NCBI GenBank assembly: GCA_032718475.1
Contig: JAUCBJ010006441.1
Span: 31,380-95,379 of the forward strand
Reading direction: 5' to 3'
DNA from: Nemertoderma westbladi
Taxonomy: Eukaryota; Xenacoelomorpha; Nemertodermatida; Nemertodermatidae
DNA: 64,000 bases
Position numbers and translations under genes: made by a program. The notes below the pieces were generated by a model that worked only from the letters and a program-made list of their open reading frames with translations, searched no databases and was not told the origin of the DNA. Position 1 is the stretch's first letter; every line of letters begins with the position of its first letter. Below are positions 52,541-64,000 of the stretch, piece by piece.

Positions 52541-54145
52541 ATGTGCAGTAATTTAGATGAAAGCGATAGGCCGTCGTTTAGACCAGTCACTCCTTCGGAA
52601 CTACAAACACAACTTATCGAATCTCATCAACAATTGACCGATTTCAAGAACAAAGTAGAAGAAACAAAAAAGTCATACCTCAATAAAAAATGCTCGAATG
52701 AAAAACTTCGGGATAAACTCCAAGCAACAATAGATGGTAAAGACATACTACTTGAGATTCGCCATAATGAACTTGACAGTCAATTGCAGTTGATAGAGAA
52801 ACTAAGGAATTTATTGGAAACTTATGAAAACCAATGTCGATATTATATGGAGCTTCTCAACAAATCGAGGACAAATCAGCAGTACCAAGAAGCCGCAGTG
52901 GAAATGTTTGCAGAGGTCGACAATGCTATTACTACTCTTCTCAAAGAAAATATTTGGCATATTCATGAACCTCTTCCACCTTATACGACTTTGGAAACGT
53001 TGAAGGTTGCAGATAAGTTAAAAATGCTCGATCGTTTATTGGGGAAGATTGGAGGAGCTTCAGAAGATAACCGAGAACAAATAATGCAGGCACGCAACCA
53101 AGTTTCGGATTTAGAGGCAGAGAAACTTGAGATAAATAAAAAGTTTAATACCTTAGAACTTTCACTTCAGGAGTCTTCTAATGCTAGCAATATTGATGAA
53201 TTAATATTAGAACTGAAGAGGAAAGACTTTCATGTTTCTGAGCTAACTGAGCAATCTAGGGTAAATATTGAAAGATTGGATGAATCAGAAAAGAGCAACA
53301 TTGAGCTGATGAAAAAGTGTTCAGAAGTTTCATCGCATTTGGAAGACAAAGAGAAGGAATTGAAAGTAGAAACAAATCGACAACAAGAAATGGTTGAATC
53401 GCATAATAAATTAATGAAAAATGTTGAGGATGGAAAAATAAAGAGCAGCTTAACATTGAGGCAACGGAATATCGAAGCGAAGGAAGCTATAGAAAGATCG
53501 GAAGATATTGAACGTGATGTTAGAGTGGAAAGAAATAAAGCGTCGCTGTTAGAAAATAATTATTTCGAGTTGAATTCACGAAGAGATAAGGATATGGCTG
53601 AAACCAAGAACGTAATTGCAAGAGAGAAGCAAGAAATTCTAAATAAGGAAGTTACACGTTTATCTAAACAGCTGAATGATCAGGAAGTTAAAGCTAATGA
53701 GAGTTTTGCTAAAATTTCAGATAAAGACAAAGAATTACAAGAAAATGAACAACGATTACTAAACTTAATCAATGTTGCTGATTCGAAACAGACGTTGTTG
53801 GACTCAAGTCAAACGCAGCTAAATGAGATGAAGGTAGTTGTGGAAGCTAGAGGTGAGGAATCTTCTCGATTACGTGAACTAGTGGCTCAGTACAAAGACC
53901 TGTCTGATACGGCTGGACAGGATGCTGATGAACTTCGGAGGGCAAATGAAGAAAGGCAGACTCTTCTGACTCGTTTAGAGACCGAAGTTGACCTACGTGA
54001 ACAACAACAAGAGGATCTCAGGAGTGCCTGCTACTACCACGCCATGGCATTGAAAGAAACTCGCAACTGGTTTTACGAAAAAATGACACCCCCTGATCAA
54101 CTACGTTCTTACAGCAATCATAGTCCACCTCAACCAGATAGGTAA
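52541..54145 (+). CDS. coiled-coil protein, unidentified
   Basis: 534 codons from an ATG with A at -3. The protein is highly charged, with heptad-like patterns for most of its length (residues about 20-110 and 165-510), interrupted near residues 125-165 by a non-coil segment (NIWHIHEPLPPYTTLETLK). A short Pro-rich tail ends SPPQPDR. No catalytic motif, signal peptide or membrane segment is seen. It is not recognisable as Gag, transposase or a known family. The last codons overlap GATAG|GTAACG, which could be a splice donor, so the true C terminus may lie in another exon. It is flanked by a satellite and a dead LINE, which is odd for a host gene, but the frame is intact. Confidence 0.7.
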   Translation: MCSNLDESDRPSFRPVTPSELQTQLIESHQQLTDFKNKVEETKKSYLNKKCSNEKLRDKLQATIDGKDILLEIRHNELDSQLQLIEKLRNLLETYENQCRYYMELLNKSRTNQQYQEAAVEMFAEVDNAITTLLKENIWHIHEPLPPYTTLETLKVADKLKMLDRLLGKIGGASEDNREQIMQARNQVSDLEAEKLEINKKFNTLELSLQESSNASNIDELILELKRKDFHVSELTEQSRVNIERLDESEKSNIELMKKCSEVSSHLEDKEKELKVETNRQQEMVESHNKLMKNVEDGKIKSSLTLRQRNIEAKEAIERSEDIERDVRVERNKASLLENNYFELNSRRDKDMAETKNVIAREKQEILNKEVTRLSKQLNDQEVKANESFAKISDKDKELQENEQRLLNLINVADSKQTLLDSSQTQLNEMKVVVEARGEESSRLRELVAQYKDLSDTAGQDADELRRANEERQTLLTRLETEVDLREQQQEDLRSACYYHAMALKETRNWFYEKMTPPDQLRSYSNHSPPQPDR

Positions 54146-54337
54146 CGTGGGATGCATCATAATTTATATTGACTGTATGTGTACAGTAATGTGGAGTTTA
54201 AGTAAATAATGCCATTGTACAACAACAACTGTACATACAACTGTATGAATGAAACGGAACAACTACATTATTATTTGCTGCCTATGATTACGTTATCCGT
54301 CATCTGCCGGTTTTGAAGTAGGACTCCAACAACTATG

Positions 54338-54633
54338 GTAAGTGCGGGTTCACACATTTCACCACGGATCATTATTGTTCTTCTTTCCATTGGTCTGTTG
54401 GTGGGTTAAAGTCGGCAGGCAGGGGAGGGGGGTGGTTGGATAGGATATCTGTGGGTTGTTAAATTAAAAATTAAAACATAACAAGTTCAACACCATCGAT
54501 GTCAGCCCGAGCCAGATTTTTGATGTTGCCTTTGCTTTGCATTCAGAATAATGGAATTAATAAAATTCAATTGTTATTATCATTCGAAACGTTACGTTGC
54601 AACGATTCAAAATTCAACATCTTTTTATTCCAG
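54338..54633 (+). other. possible intron downstream of the coiled-coil gene
   Basis: A strong donor (ATG|GTAAGT) at 54338 and an acceptor with a T-rich tract (CTTTTTATTCCAG) ending at 54633 would define a 296-bp intron. If real, it would lie in the 3' untranslated region of the coiled-coil gene or join further exons. It is based on splice consensus only. Confidence 0.25.
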
Positions 54634-54667
54634 ATCTTAACAGTTATTTTGCCTTAGAATTTGGATA

Positions 54668-55985
54668 ATTAATGTGGACATGTATAGGATACAGAGAGTC
54701 CCACAAGAAATGAAAAAAATAAGTTGATGCCAGTTCCCAAGAAGGGTAAACTAATACTCTATAGATCGTTTCGTGGAATCTTGTTAATCTCGATTGCTGC
54801 AAATGTATACAATAGAATTATATTAAATCGCATCAGGGATCCCATTGAGAGACTGCTTCGTGGAAATCAGAATGGGTTCCATAAAGGTCGTGGGACCATG
54901 AAATCCATTTTGGCACTTAGAAGGATAATTGAAGAGTTATCAAAAAAGAAAGACAGGCATCTGGCTGTTATCTTTGTTGCAAGGCCTATGATTCAGTCTC
55001 TCGGTCACGTATGTTCAGCATGCTTTCATTATATGGGATTCCTGATAAAATTATTGCAGCAATCAGATCAGTATACGATGGTTCGACAGCATTTGTAGCT
55101 ACTGTTGATGGTGACACAGAACCATTTGAAGTGTTATGGAGAGTCCTCCAGGGAGACACACTTGCGCCATTCTTGTTCATAATAATTGTGGTTGACTATG
55201 TTCTACGCATGTCTGTAGATCATCATAATGATGATGGGGTGATGGTAACTCCACCTACTGGCTCCAGAAGTCGAGGAAATCCTGCCAAGTACCTAACTGA
55301 TCTAGACTTTGCTGATGACTTAGGAGTACTCTCAGAATCATTAGAGGGAGCCCAACGGCTCCTCAGCTCATTATAACATGCTGCTTCTAGTGTTGGTCTT
55401 TTTATTAACTCCAGAAAGACCAAAATTATGACAGTTAACTTTGAAAGTTAACTTCTGACCGGATGAGCATAAGGTCACAGGATGGTATGCTTAATCATGT
55501 GGACAACTTATGTTACCTGGGATCATGGATCCGGAAGTCAGGTGTCAGGTGAGAACCTTCGAATACGTAAGGGAAAGGCATGGGCAGCCTTGAATAGGCT
55601 TTCCAGGATTTGGAAGTCACATAGAATTAATCGGAAACTTAAGGTCCGGTTACGCCGGGTTCACTGTGTAAGTACAATGCACACATCTACTACTATATAA
55701 CATTGGAGGTGTCTCATTGGTTCCCCCAAGCCTGACACTAGAACAAAGCCGCCACCGCTTTGCAGGACATTGCTTACGCCGTGATGACCAGCCAGTGCAT
55801 AATCTTGTGCTTTGGCAGCCTCATGGAGTGAATAAGCATGGTGGACAGCCCATTACATTCTTGAGACGCATCTTAAAGGACACTGGCCTTGAAGATGCTG
55901 ATGATCTAGCTAATGTCATGGGTAATAGGGAGTTGTGGCGGCGCAATTTTGTCGACAAGCCGGCACAACATTCTTAAAATGCAGC
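54668..55985 (+). pseudogene. decayed copy of the RTE-like non-LTR reverse transcriptase
   Basis: Aligns with 32880-34310, starting at VDMYR and continuing through VPKKGKLILYRSFRG, NQNGFHKGRGT, LQGDTLAPFLFI, DLDFADDLGVLS and RHRFAGHCLRR. It has several frameshifts (for example at 54980 and 55190), a stop at 55374 and a deletion at about 55650 removing the segment with LLYGSP. The 3' end CCTAGTAGTA enters a palindromic junction. Confidence 0.85.
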
Positions 55986-56030
55986 ATGCCGTTCCTAGTA
56001 GTACTACTACTAGGATCGTCATGCTGCATT
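55981..56030. repeat. palindromic junction of two LINE 3' ends
   Basis: The 3' terminal 25 bp of the LINE (GCAGCATGCCGTTCCTAGTA...) are followed at once by an inverted copy (...TACTAGGATCGTCATGCTGC), giving an imperfect palindrome centred near 56005. The 21/18-bp satellite starts a few bases later. Confidence 0.8.
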
Positions 56031-56034
56031 GCTG

Positions 56035-59000
56035 CGTTACAGTGCGCCTAATATAGGTTACAGTGCGCCTAATATAGGTTACAGTGCGCCTATAGGTTAC
56101 AGTGCGCCTATAGGTTACAGTGCGCCTAATATAGGTTACAGTGCGCCTAATATAGGTTACAGTGCGCCTAATATAGGTTACAGTGCGCCTAATATAGGTT
56201 ACAGTGCGCCTAATATAGGTTACAGTGCGCCTAATATAGGTTACAGTGCGCCTAATATAGGTTACAGTGCGCCTAATATAGGTTACAGTGCGCCTAATAT
56301 AGGTTACAGTGCGCCTAATATAGGTTACAGTGTGCCTATAGGTTACAGTGCGCCTAATATAGGTTACAGTGCGCCTAATATAGGTTACAGTGCGCCTAAT
56401 ATAGGTTACAGTGCGCCTAATATAGGTTACAGTGCGCCTAATATAGGTTACAGTGTGCCTATAGGTTACAGTGCGCCTAATATAGGTTACAGTGCGCCTA
56501 ATATAGGTTACAGTGTGCCTATAGGTTACAGTGCGCCTAATATAGGTTACAGTGGCCTAATATAGGTTACAGTGCGCCTAATATAGGTTACAGTGCGCCT
56601 AATATAGGTTACAGTGCGCCTAATATAGGTTACAGTGTGCCTATAGGTTACAGTGCGCCTAATATAGGTTACAGTGCGCCTAATATAGGTTACAGTGCGC
56701 CTAATATAGGTTACAGTGCGCCTATAGGTTACAGTGCGCCTAATATAGGTTACAGTGCGCCTAATATAGGTTACAGTGCGCCTAATACAGGTTACAGTGC
56801 GCCTATAGGTTACAGTGCGCCTATAGGTTACAGTGCGCCTAATATAGGTTACAGTGCGCCTAATATAGGTTACAGTGCGCCTATAGGTTACAGTGCGCCT
56901 AATATAGGTTACAGTGCGCCTAATATAGGTTACAGTGCGCCTAATATAGGTTACAGTGCGCCTAATATAGGTTACAGTCCACCTATAGGTTACAGTCCAC
57001 CTATAGGTTACAGTGCGCCTAATATAGGTTACAGTGCGCCTATAGGTTACAGTGCGCCTAATATAGGTTACAGTGCGCCTATAGGTTACAGTGCGCCTAA
57101 TATAGGTTACAGTGCGCCTAATATAGGTTACAGTGCGCCTAATATAGGTTACAGTGCGCCTATAGGTTACAGTGCGCCTAATATAGGTTACAGTGCGCCT
57201 ATAGGTTACAGTGCGCCTAATATAGGTTACAGTGCGCCTAATATAGGTTACAGTGTGCCTATAGGTTACAGTGCGCCTAATATAGGTTACAGTGCGCCTA
57301 ATATAGGTTACAGTGCGCCTAATATAGGTTGCAGTGCGCCTATAGGTTACAGTGCGCCTAATATAGGTTACAGTGCGCCTAATATAGGTTACAGTGCGCC
57401 TATAGGTTACAGTGCGCCTAATATAGGTTACAGTGCGCCTAATATAGGTTACAGTGCGCCTAATATAGGTTACAGTGCGCCTAATATAGGTTACAGTGCG
57501 CCTATAGGTTACAGTGCGCCTATAGGTTACAGTGCGCCTAATATAGGTTACAGTGCGCCTAATATAGGTTACAGTGCGCCTAATATAGGTTACAGTGCGC
57601 CTAATATAGGTTACAGTGCGCCTAATATAGGTTACAGTGCGCCTATAGGTTACAGTGCGCCTAATATAGGTTACAGTGCGCCTAATATAGGTTACAGTGC
57701 GCCTAATATAGGTTACAGTCCACCTATAGGTTACAGTCCACCTATAGGTTACAGTGCGCCTAATATAGGTTACAGTGCGCCTATAGGTTACAGTGCGCCT
57801 AATATAGGTTACAGTTCGCCTATAGGTTACAGTGCGCCTAATATAGGTTACAGTGCGCCTAATATAGGTTACAGTGCGCCTATAGGTTACAGTGCGCCTA
57901 ATATAGGTTACAGTGCGCCTAATATAGGTTACAGTGCGCCTAATATAGGTTACAGTCCACCTATAGGTTACAGTCCACCTATAGGTTACAGTGCGCCTAT
58001 AGGTTACAGTGCGCCTAATATAGGTTACAGTGCGCCTAATATAGGTTACAGTCCACCTATAGGTTACAGTCCACCTATAGGTTACAGTGCGCCTAATATA
58101 GGTTACAGTCCACCTATAGGTTACAGTCCACCTATAGGTTACAGTGCGCCTATAGGTTACAGTGCGCCTAATATAGGTTACAGTGCGCCTAATATCGGTT
58201 ACAGTCCACCTATAGGTTACAGTGCGCCTAATATAGGTTACAGTGCGCCTATAGGTTACAGTGCGCCTATAGGTTACAGTGCGCCTAATATAGGTTACAG
58301 TGCGCCTATAGGTTACAGTGCGCCTATAGGTTACAGTGCGCCTATAGGTTACAGTGCGCCTAATATAGGTTACAGTGCGCCTATAGGTTACAGTGCGCCT
58401 ATAGGTTACAGTGCGCCTAATATAGGTTACAGTGCGCCTATAGGTTACAGTGCGCCTAATATAGGTTACAGTGCGCCTAATATAGGTTATAGTCCACCTA
58501 TAGGTTACAGTCCACCTATAGGTTACAGTGCGCCTAATATAGGTTACAGTGCGCCTATAGGTTACAGTGCGCCTAATATAGGTTACAGTGCGCCTATAGG
58601 TTACAGTGCGCCTATAGGTTACAGTGCGCCTAATATAGGTTACAGTGCGCCTAATATAGGTTACAGTGCGCCTATAGGTTACAGTGCGCCTAATATAGGT
58701 TACAGTGCGCCTATAGGTTACAGTGCGCCTATAGGTTACAGTGCGCCTAATATAGGTTACAGTGCGCCTATAGGTTACAGTGCGCCTATAGGTTACAGTG
58801 CGCCTATAGGTTACAGTGCGCCTAATATAGGTTACAGTGCGCCTATAGGTTACAGTGCGCCTATAGGTTACAGTGCGCCTAATATAGGTTACAGTGCGCC
58901 TATAGGTTACAGTGCGCCTAATATAGGTTACAGTGCGCCTAATATAGGTTATAGTCCACCTATAGGTTACAGTCCACCTATAGGTTACAGTGCGCCTAAT

Positions 59001-62000
59001 ATAGGTTACAGTGCGCCTATAGGTTACAGTGCGCCTAATATAGGTTACAGTGCGCCTATAGGTTACAGTGCGCCTAATATAGGTTACAGTGCGCCTAATA
59101 TAGGTTACAGTGCGCCTATAGGTTACAGTGCGCCTAATATAGGTTACAGTGCGCCTATAGGTTACAGTGCGCCTATAGGTTACAGTGCGCCTAATATAGG
59201 TTACAGTGCGCCTAATATAGGTTACAGTGCGCCTATAGGTTACAGTGCGCCTAATATAGGTTACAGTGCGCCTAATATAGGTTACAGTGCGCCTAATATA
59301 GGTTACAGTCCACCTATAGGTTACAGTCCACCTATAGGTTACAGTGCGCCTAATATAGGTTACAGTGCGCCTATAGGTTACAGTGCGCCTAATATAGGTT
59401 ACAGTGCGCCTAATATAGGTTACAGTGCGCCTAATATAGGTTACAGTGCGCCTAATATAGGTTACAGTGCGCCTATAGGTTACAGTGCGCCTAATATAGG
59501 TTACAGTGCGCCTAATATAGGTTACAGTGCGCCTAATATAGGTTACAGTGCGCCTAATATAGGTTACAGTGTGCCTATAGGTTACAGTGCGCCTAATATA
59601 GGTTACAGTGCGCCTATAGGTTACAGTGCGCCTATAGGTTACAGTGCGCCTAATATAGGTTACAGTGCGCCTAATATAGGTTACAGTCCACCTATAGGTT
59701 ACAGTCCACCTATAGGTTACAGTGCGCCTAATATAGGTTACAGTGCGCCTAATATAGGTTACAGTCCACCTATAGGTTACAGTCCACCTATAGGTTACAG
59801 TGCGCCTATAGGTTACAGTGCGCCTAATATAGGTTACAGTGCGCCTAATATCGGTTACAGTCCACCTATAGGTTACAGTGCGCCTAATATAGGTTACAGT
59901 GCGCCTATAGGTTACAGTGCGCCTATAGGTTACAGTGCGCCTAATATAGGTTACAGTGCGCCTATAGGTTACAGTGCGCCTATAGGTTACAGTGCGCCTA
60001 TAGGTTACAGTGCGCCTAATATAGGTTACAGTGCGCCTATAGGTTACAGTGCGCCTATAGGTTACAGTGCGCCTAATATAGGTTACAGTGCGCCTATAGG
60101 TTACAGTGCGCCTATAGGTTACAGTGCGCCTAATATAGGTTACAGTGCGCCTATAGGTTACAGTGCGCCTATAGGTTACAGTGCGCCTAATATAGGTTAC
60201 AGTGCGCCTATAGGTTACAGTGCGCCTAATATAGGTTACAGTGCGCCTAATATAGGTTATAGTCCACCTATAGGTTACAGTCCACCTATAGGTTACAGTG
60301 CGCCTAATATAGGTTACAGTGCGCCTATAGGTTACAGTGCGCCTAATATAGGTTACAGTGCGCCTATAGGTTACAGTGCGCCTATAGGTTACAGTGCGCC
60401 TAATATAGGTTACAGTGCGCCTAATATAGGTTACAGTGCGCCTATAGGTTACAGTGCGCCTAATATAGGTTACAGTGCGCCTATAGGTTACAGTGCGCCT
60501 ATAGGTTACAGTGCGCCTAATATAGGTTACAGTGCGCCTATAGGTTACAGTGCGCCTATAGGTTACAGTGCGCCTATAGGTTACAGTGCGCCTAATATAG
60601 GTTACAGTGCGCCTATAGGTTACAGTGCGCCTATAGGTTACAGTGCGCCTAATATAGGTTACAGTGCGCCTATAGGTTACAGTGCGCCTAATATAGGTTA
60701 CAGTGCGCCTAATATAGGTTATAGTCCACCTATAGGTTACAGTCCACCTATAGGTTACAGTGCGCCTAATATAGGTTACAGTGCGCCTATAGGTTACAGT
60801 GCGCCTAATATAGGTTACAGTGCGCCTATAGGTTACAGTGCGCCTAATATAGGTTACAGTGCGCCTATAGGTTACAGTGCGCCTAATATAGGTTACAGTG
60901 CGCCTATAGGTTACAGTGGCCTATAGGTTACAGTGCGCCTATAGGTTACAGTGCGCCTAATATAGGTTACAGTGCGCCTATAGGTTACAGTGCGCCTATA
61001 GGTTACAGTGCGCCTAATATAGGTTACAGTGCGCCTAATATAGGTTACAGTGCGCCTATAGGTTACAGTGCGCCTAATATAGGTTACAGTGCGCCTAATA
61101 TAGGTTACAGTGCGCCTAATATAGGTTACAGTGCGCCTAATATAGGTTACAGTGCGCCTATAGGTTACAGTGCGCCTATAGGTTACAGTGCGCCTAATAT
61201 AGGTTACAGTGCGCCTAATATAGGTTACAGTGCGCCTAATATAGGTTACAGTGCGCCTAATATAGGTTACAGTGCGCCTAATATAGGTTACAGTGCGCCT
61301 ATAGGTTACAGTGCGCCTAATATAGGTTACAGTGCGCCTAATATAGGTTACAGTGCGCCTAATATAGGTTACAGTCCACCTATAGGTTACAGTCCACCTA
61401 TAGGTTACAGTGCGCCTAATATAGGTTACAGTGCGCCTATAGGTTACAGTGCGCCTAATATAGGTTACAGTCGCCTATAGGTTACAGTGCGCCTAATATA
61501 GGTTACAGTGCGCCTAATATAGGTTACAGTGCGCCTATAGGTTACAGTGCGCCTATAGGTTACAGTGCGCCTAATATAGGTTACAGTGCGCCTAATATAG
61601 GTTACAGTCCACCTATAGGTTACAGTCCACCTATAGGTTACAGTGCGCCTATAGGTTACAGTGCGCCTAATATAGGTTACAGTGCGCCTAATATACGGTT
61701 ACAGTCCACCTATAGGTTACAGTGCGCCTAATATAGGTTACAGTCCACCTATAGGTTACAGTCCACCTATAGGTTACAGTGCGCCTATAGGTTACAGTGC
61801 GCCTAATATAGGTTACAGTGCGCCTAATATCGGTTACAGTGCGCCTATAGGTTACAGTGCGCCTAATATAGGTTACAGTGCGCCTATAGGTTACAGTGCG
61901 CCTATAGGTTACAGTGCGCCTAATATAGGTTACAGTGCGCCTATAGGTTACAGTGCGCCTATAGGTTACAGTGCGCCTATAGGTTACAGTGCGCCTAATA

Positions 62001-64000
62001 TAGGTTACAGTGCGCCTATAGGTTACAGTGCGCCTATAGGTTACAGTGCGCCTAATATAGGTTACAGTGCGCCTATAGGTTACAGTGCGCCTAATATAGG
62101 TTACAGTGCGCCTAATATAGGTTATAGTCCACCTATAGGTTACAGTCCACCTATAGGTTACAGTGCGCCTAATATAGGTTACAGTGCGCCTATAGGTTAC
62201 AGTGCGCCTAATATAGGTTACAGTGCGCCTATAGGTTACAGTGCGCCTATAGGTTACAGTGCGCCTAATATAGGTTACAGTGCGCCTAATATAGGTTACA
62301 GTGCGCCTATAGGTTACAGTGCGCCTAATATAGGTTACAGTGCGCCTATAGGTTACAGTGCGCCTATAGGTTACAGTGCGCCTAATATAGGTTACAGTGC
62401 GCCTATAGGTTACAGTGCGCCTATAGGTTACAGTGCGCCTATAGGTTACAGTGCGCCTAATATAGGTTACAGTGCGCCTATAGGTTACAGTGCGCCTATA
62501 GGTTACAGTGCGCCTAATATAGGTTACAGTGCGCCTATAGGTTACAGTGCGCCTAATATAGGTTACAGTGCGCCTAATATAGGTTATAGTCCACCTATAG
62601 GTTACAGTCCACCTATAGGTTACAGTGCGCCTAATATAGGTTACAGTGCGCCTATAGGTTACAGTGCGCCTAATATAGGTTACAGTGCGCCTATAGGTTA
62701 CAGTGCGCCTAATATAGGTTACAGTGCGCCTAATATAGGTTACAGTGCGCCTATAGGTTACAGTGCGCCTAATATAGGTTACAGTGCGCCTATAGGTTAC
62801 AGTGCGCCTATAGGTTACAGTGCGCCTAATATAGGTTACAGTGCGCCTAATATAGGTTACAGTGCGCCTATAGGTTACAGTGCGCCTAATATAGGTTACA
62901 GTGCGCCTAATATAGGTTACAGTGCGCCTAATATAGGTTACAGTCCACCTATAGGTTACAGTCCACCTATAGGTTACAGTGCGCCTAATATAGGTTACAG
63001 TGCGCCTATAGGTTACAGTGCGCCTAATATAGGTTACAGTGCGCCTAATATAGGTTACAGTGCGCCTAATATAGGTTACAGTGCGCCTAATATAGGTTAC
63101 AGTGCGCCTATAGGTTACAGTGCGCCTAATATAGGTTACAGTGCGCCTAATATAGGTTACAGTGCGCCTAATATAGGTTACAGTGCGCCTAATATAGGTT
63201 ACAGTGTGCCTATAGGTTACAGTGCGCCTAATATAGGTTACAGTGCGCCTATAGGTTACAGTGCGCCTATAGGTTACAGTGCGCCTAATATAGGTTACAG
63301 TGCGCCTAATATAGGTTACAGTCCACCTATAGGTTACAGTCCACCTATAGGTTACAGTGCGCCTAATATAGGTTACAGTGCGCCTAATATAGGTTACAGT
63401 CCACCTATAGGTTACAGTCCACCTATAGGTTACAGTGCGCCTATAGGTTACAGTGCGCCTAATATAGGTTACAGTGCGCCTAATATCGGTTACAGTCCGC
63501 CTATAGGTTACAGTGCGCCTAATATAGGTTACAGTGCGCCTATAGGTTACAGTGCGCCTATAGGTTACAGTGCGCCTAATATAGGTTACAGTGCGCCTAT
63601 AGGTTACAGTGCGCCTATAGGTTACAGTGCGCCTATAGGTTACAGTGCGCCTAATATAGGTTACAGTGCGCCTATAGGTTACAGTGCGCCTATAGGTTAC
63701 AGTGCGCCTAATATAGGTTACAGTGCGCCTATAGGTTACAGTGCGCCTATAGGTTACAGTGCGCCTAATATAGGTTACAGTGCGCCTATAGGTTACAGTG
63801 CGCCTATAGGTTACAGTGCGCCTAATATAGGTTACAGTGCGCCTATAGGTTACAGTGCGCCTAATATAGGTTACAGTGCGCCTAATATAGGTTATAGTCC
63901 ACCTATAGGTTACAGTCCACCTATAGGTTACAGTGCGCCTAATATAGGTTACAGTGCGCCTATAGGTTACAGTGCGCCTAATATAGGTTACAGTGCGCCT
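56035..64000. repeat. 21/18-bp satellite with higher-order structure (runs off the right edge)
   Basis: Units are TTACAGTGCGCCTAATATAG plus G (21 bp) and TTACAGTGCGCCTATAGG (18 bp), with an 18-bp variant TTACAGTCCACCTATAGG usually in pairs. Rare variants repeat at long distance: AATATCGG at 58191, 59847, 61826 and 63482 (first and last pairs both 1,656 apart), and TTATAGTCC at 58487, 60257 and 62122, 63892 (1,770 apart). Because all units are multiples of 3, one frame stays open for 178 and then 1,429 codons of GYSAPNI/GYSAPI. Few indels break it (near 56552, 60918, 61470 and 61690). It has no ATG start and I do not call it a gene. Confidence 0.95.

Noticed and set aside
56637-60926. A 1,429-codon open frame encoding GYSAPNI/GYSAPI repeats as a structural protein gene
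   Set aside because: It lies wholly within the satellite, has no ATG and no flanking signals. Its openness follows from units that are multiples of 3. Kept only as a finding to test.

Overview
The window looks like repeat-dominated DNA from an animal, most likely an invertebrate. The grounds are metazoan transposon families (BEL/Pao and Ty3 LTR retrotransposons, CR1/RTE-like non-LTR elements, a tRNA-derived SINE, hAT-type and long-TIR DNA transposons), CXC-domain protein remains, AT-rich spacers and kilobase-scale satellites. There are no bacterial operons, rRNA genes or CRISPR arrays. The species cannot be named from the sequence. Almost every coding stretch belongs to a mobile element and most are broken. 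Only one stretch, a 534-residue coiled-coil protein at 52541-54145, looks like an intact gene not obviously owned by a transposon.

Layout: 1-1770 is a 46-bp minisatellite (array A). 1771-8686 is largely noncoding but holds an inverted-repeat segment (2752-3329), a hAT-type element with an 8-bp target duplication (4350-6011), a SINE fragment, and a 315-bp tandem duplication that runs into a (CGA)n microsatellite. 8687-15430 is a DNA transposon with about 1-kb terminal inverted repeats. It carries a decayed tesmin/TSO1-type CXC protein gene and is itself interrupted by two non-LTR fragments and a Ty3 gag/protease fragment. 16162-17110 is a second BEL/Pao family (integrase only).

17112-44755 is a cluster of three copies of one BEL/Pao family (here BEL-1). 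Copies 1 and 2 lie on the minus strand in direct orientation. Copy 3 is on the plus strand, head-to-head with copy 2 and clearly more diverged. All three keep the order protease/RT/RNase H, integrase with its C-terminal domain, about 0.7 kb spacer, then a large third ORF (ORF3, about 1,110 codons in copy 2). ORF3 sits where an env gene would be, and it combines a putative DEDD-type 3'-5' exonuclease with three zinc knuckles. A 14-15-bp palindrome-like motif around CTCGCGAG recurs at least 13 times through the three copies, in both coding and noncoding parts. The 3' noncoding region holds a TATA box, a poly(A) signal, a tRNA-like sequence and AT-rich 26-bp repeats, which suggests it is or includes the LTR. 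Copy 2 also carries a non-LTR insertion with a clean 8-bp target duplication, and copy 1 preserves the empty site. Copy 3 carries a SINE with a 10-bp duplication.

44756-45830 is a second array of the 46-bp minisatellite (array B), which cuts copy 3 ORF3. 46270-48851 holds two RT relics, a LINE/SINE 3' tail and a small inverted-repeat element. 49081-52250 is a 26/16-bp satellite. The coiled-coil gene follows, then another RT relic (54668-55985) ending in a palindromic junction. A 21/18-bp satellite with higher-order structure then fills the window from about 56035 to 64000. The most interesting signals are the exonuclease plus zinc-knuckle ORF3 of BEL-1 and the dispersed CTCGCGAG motif.
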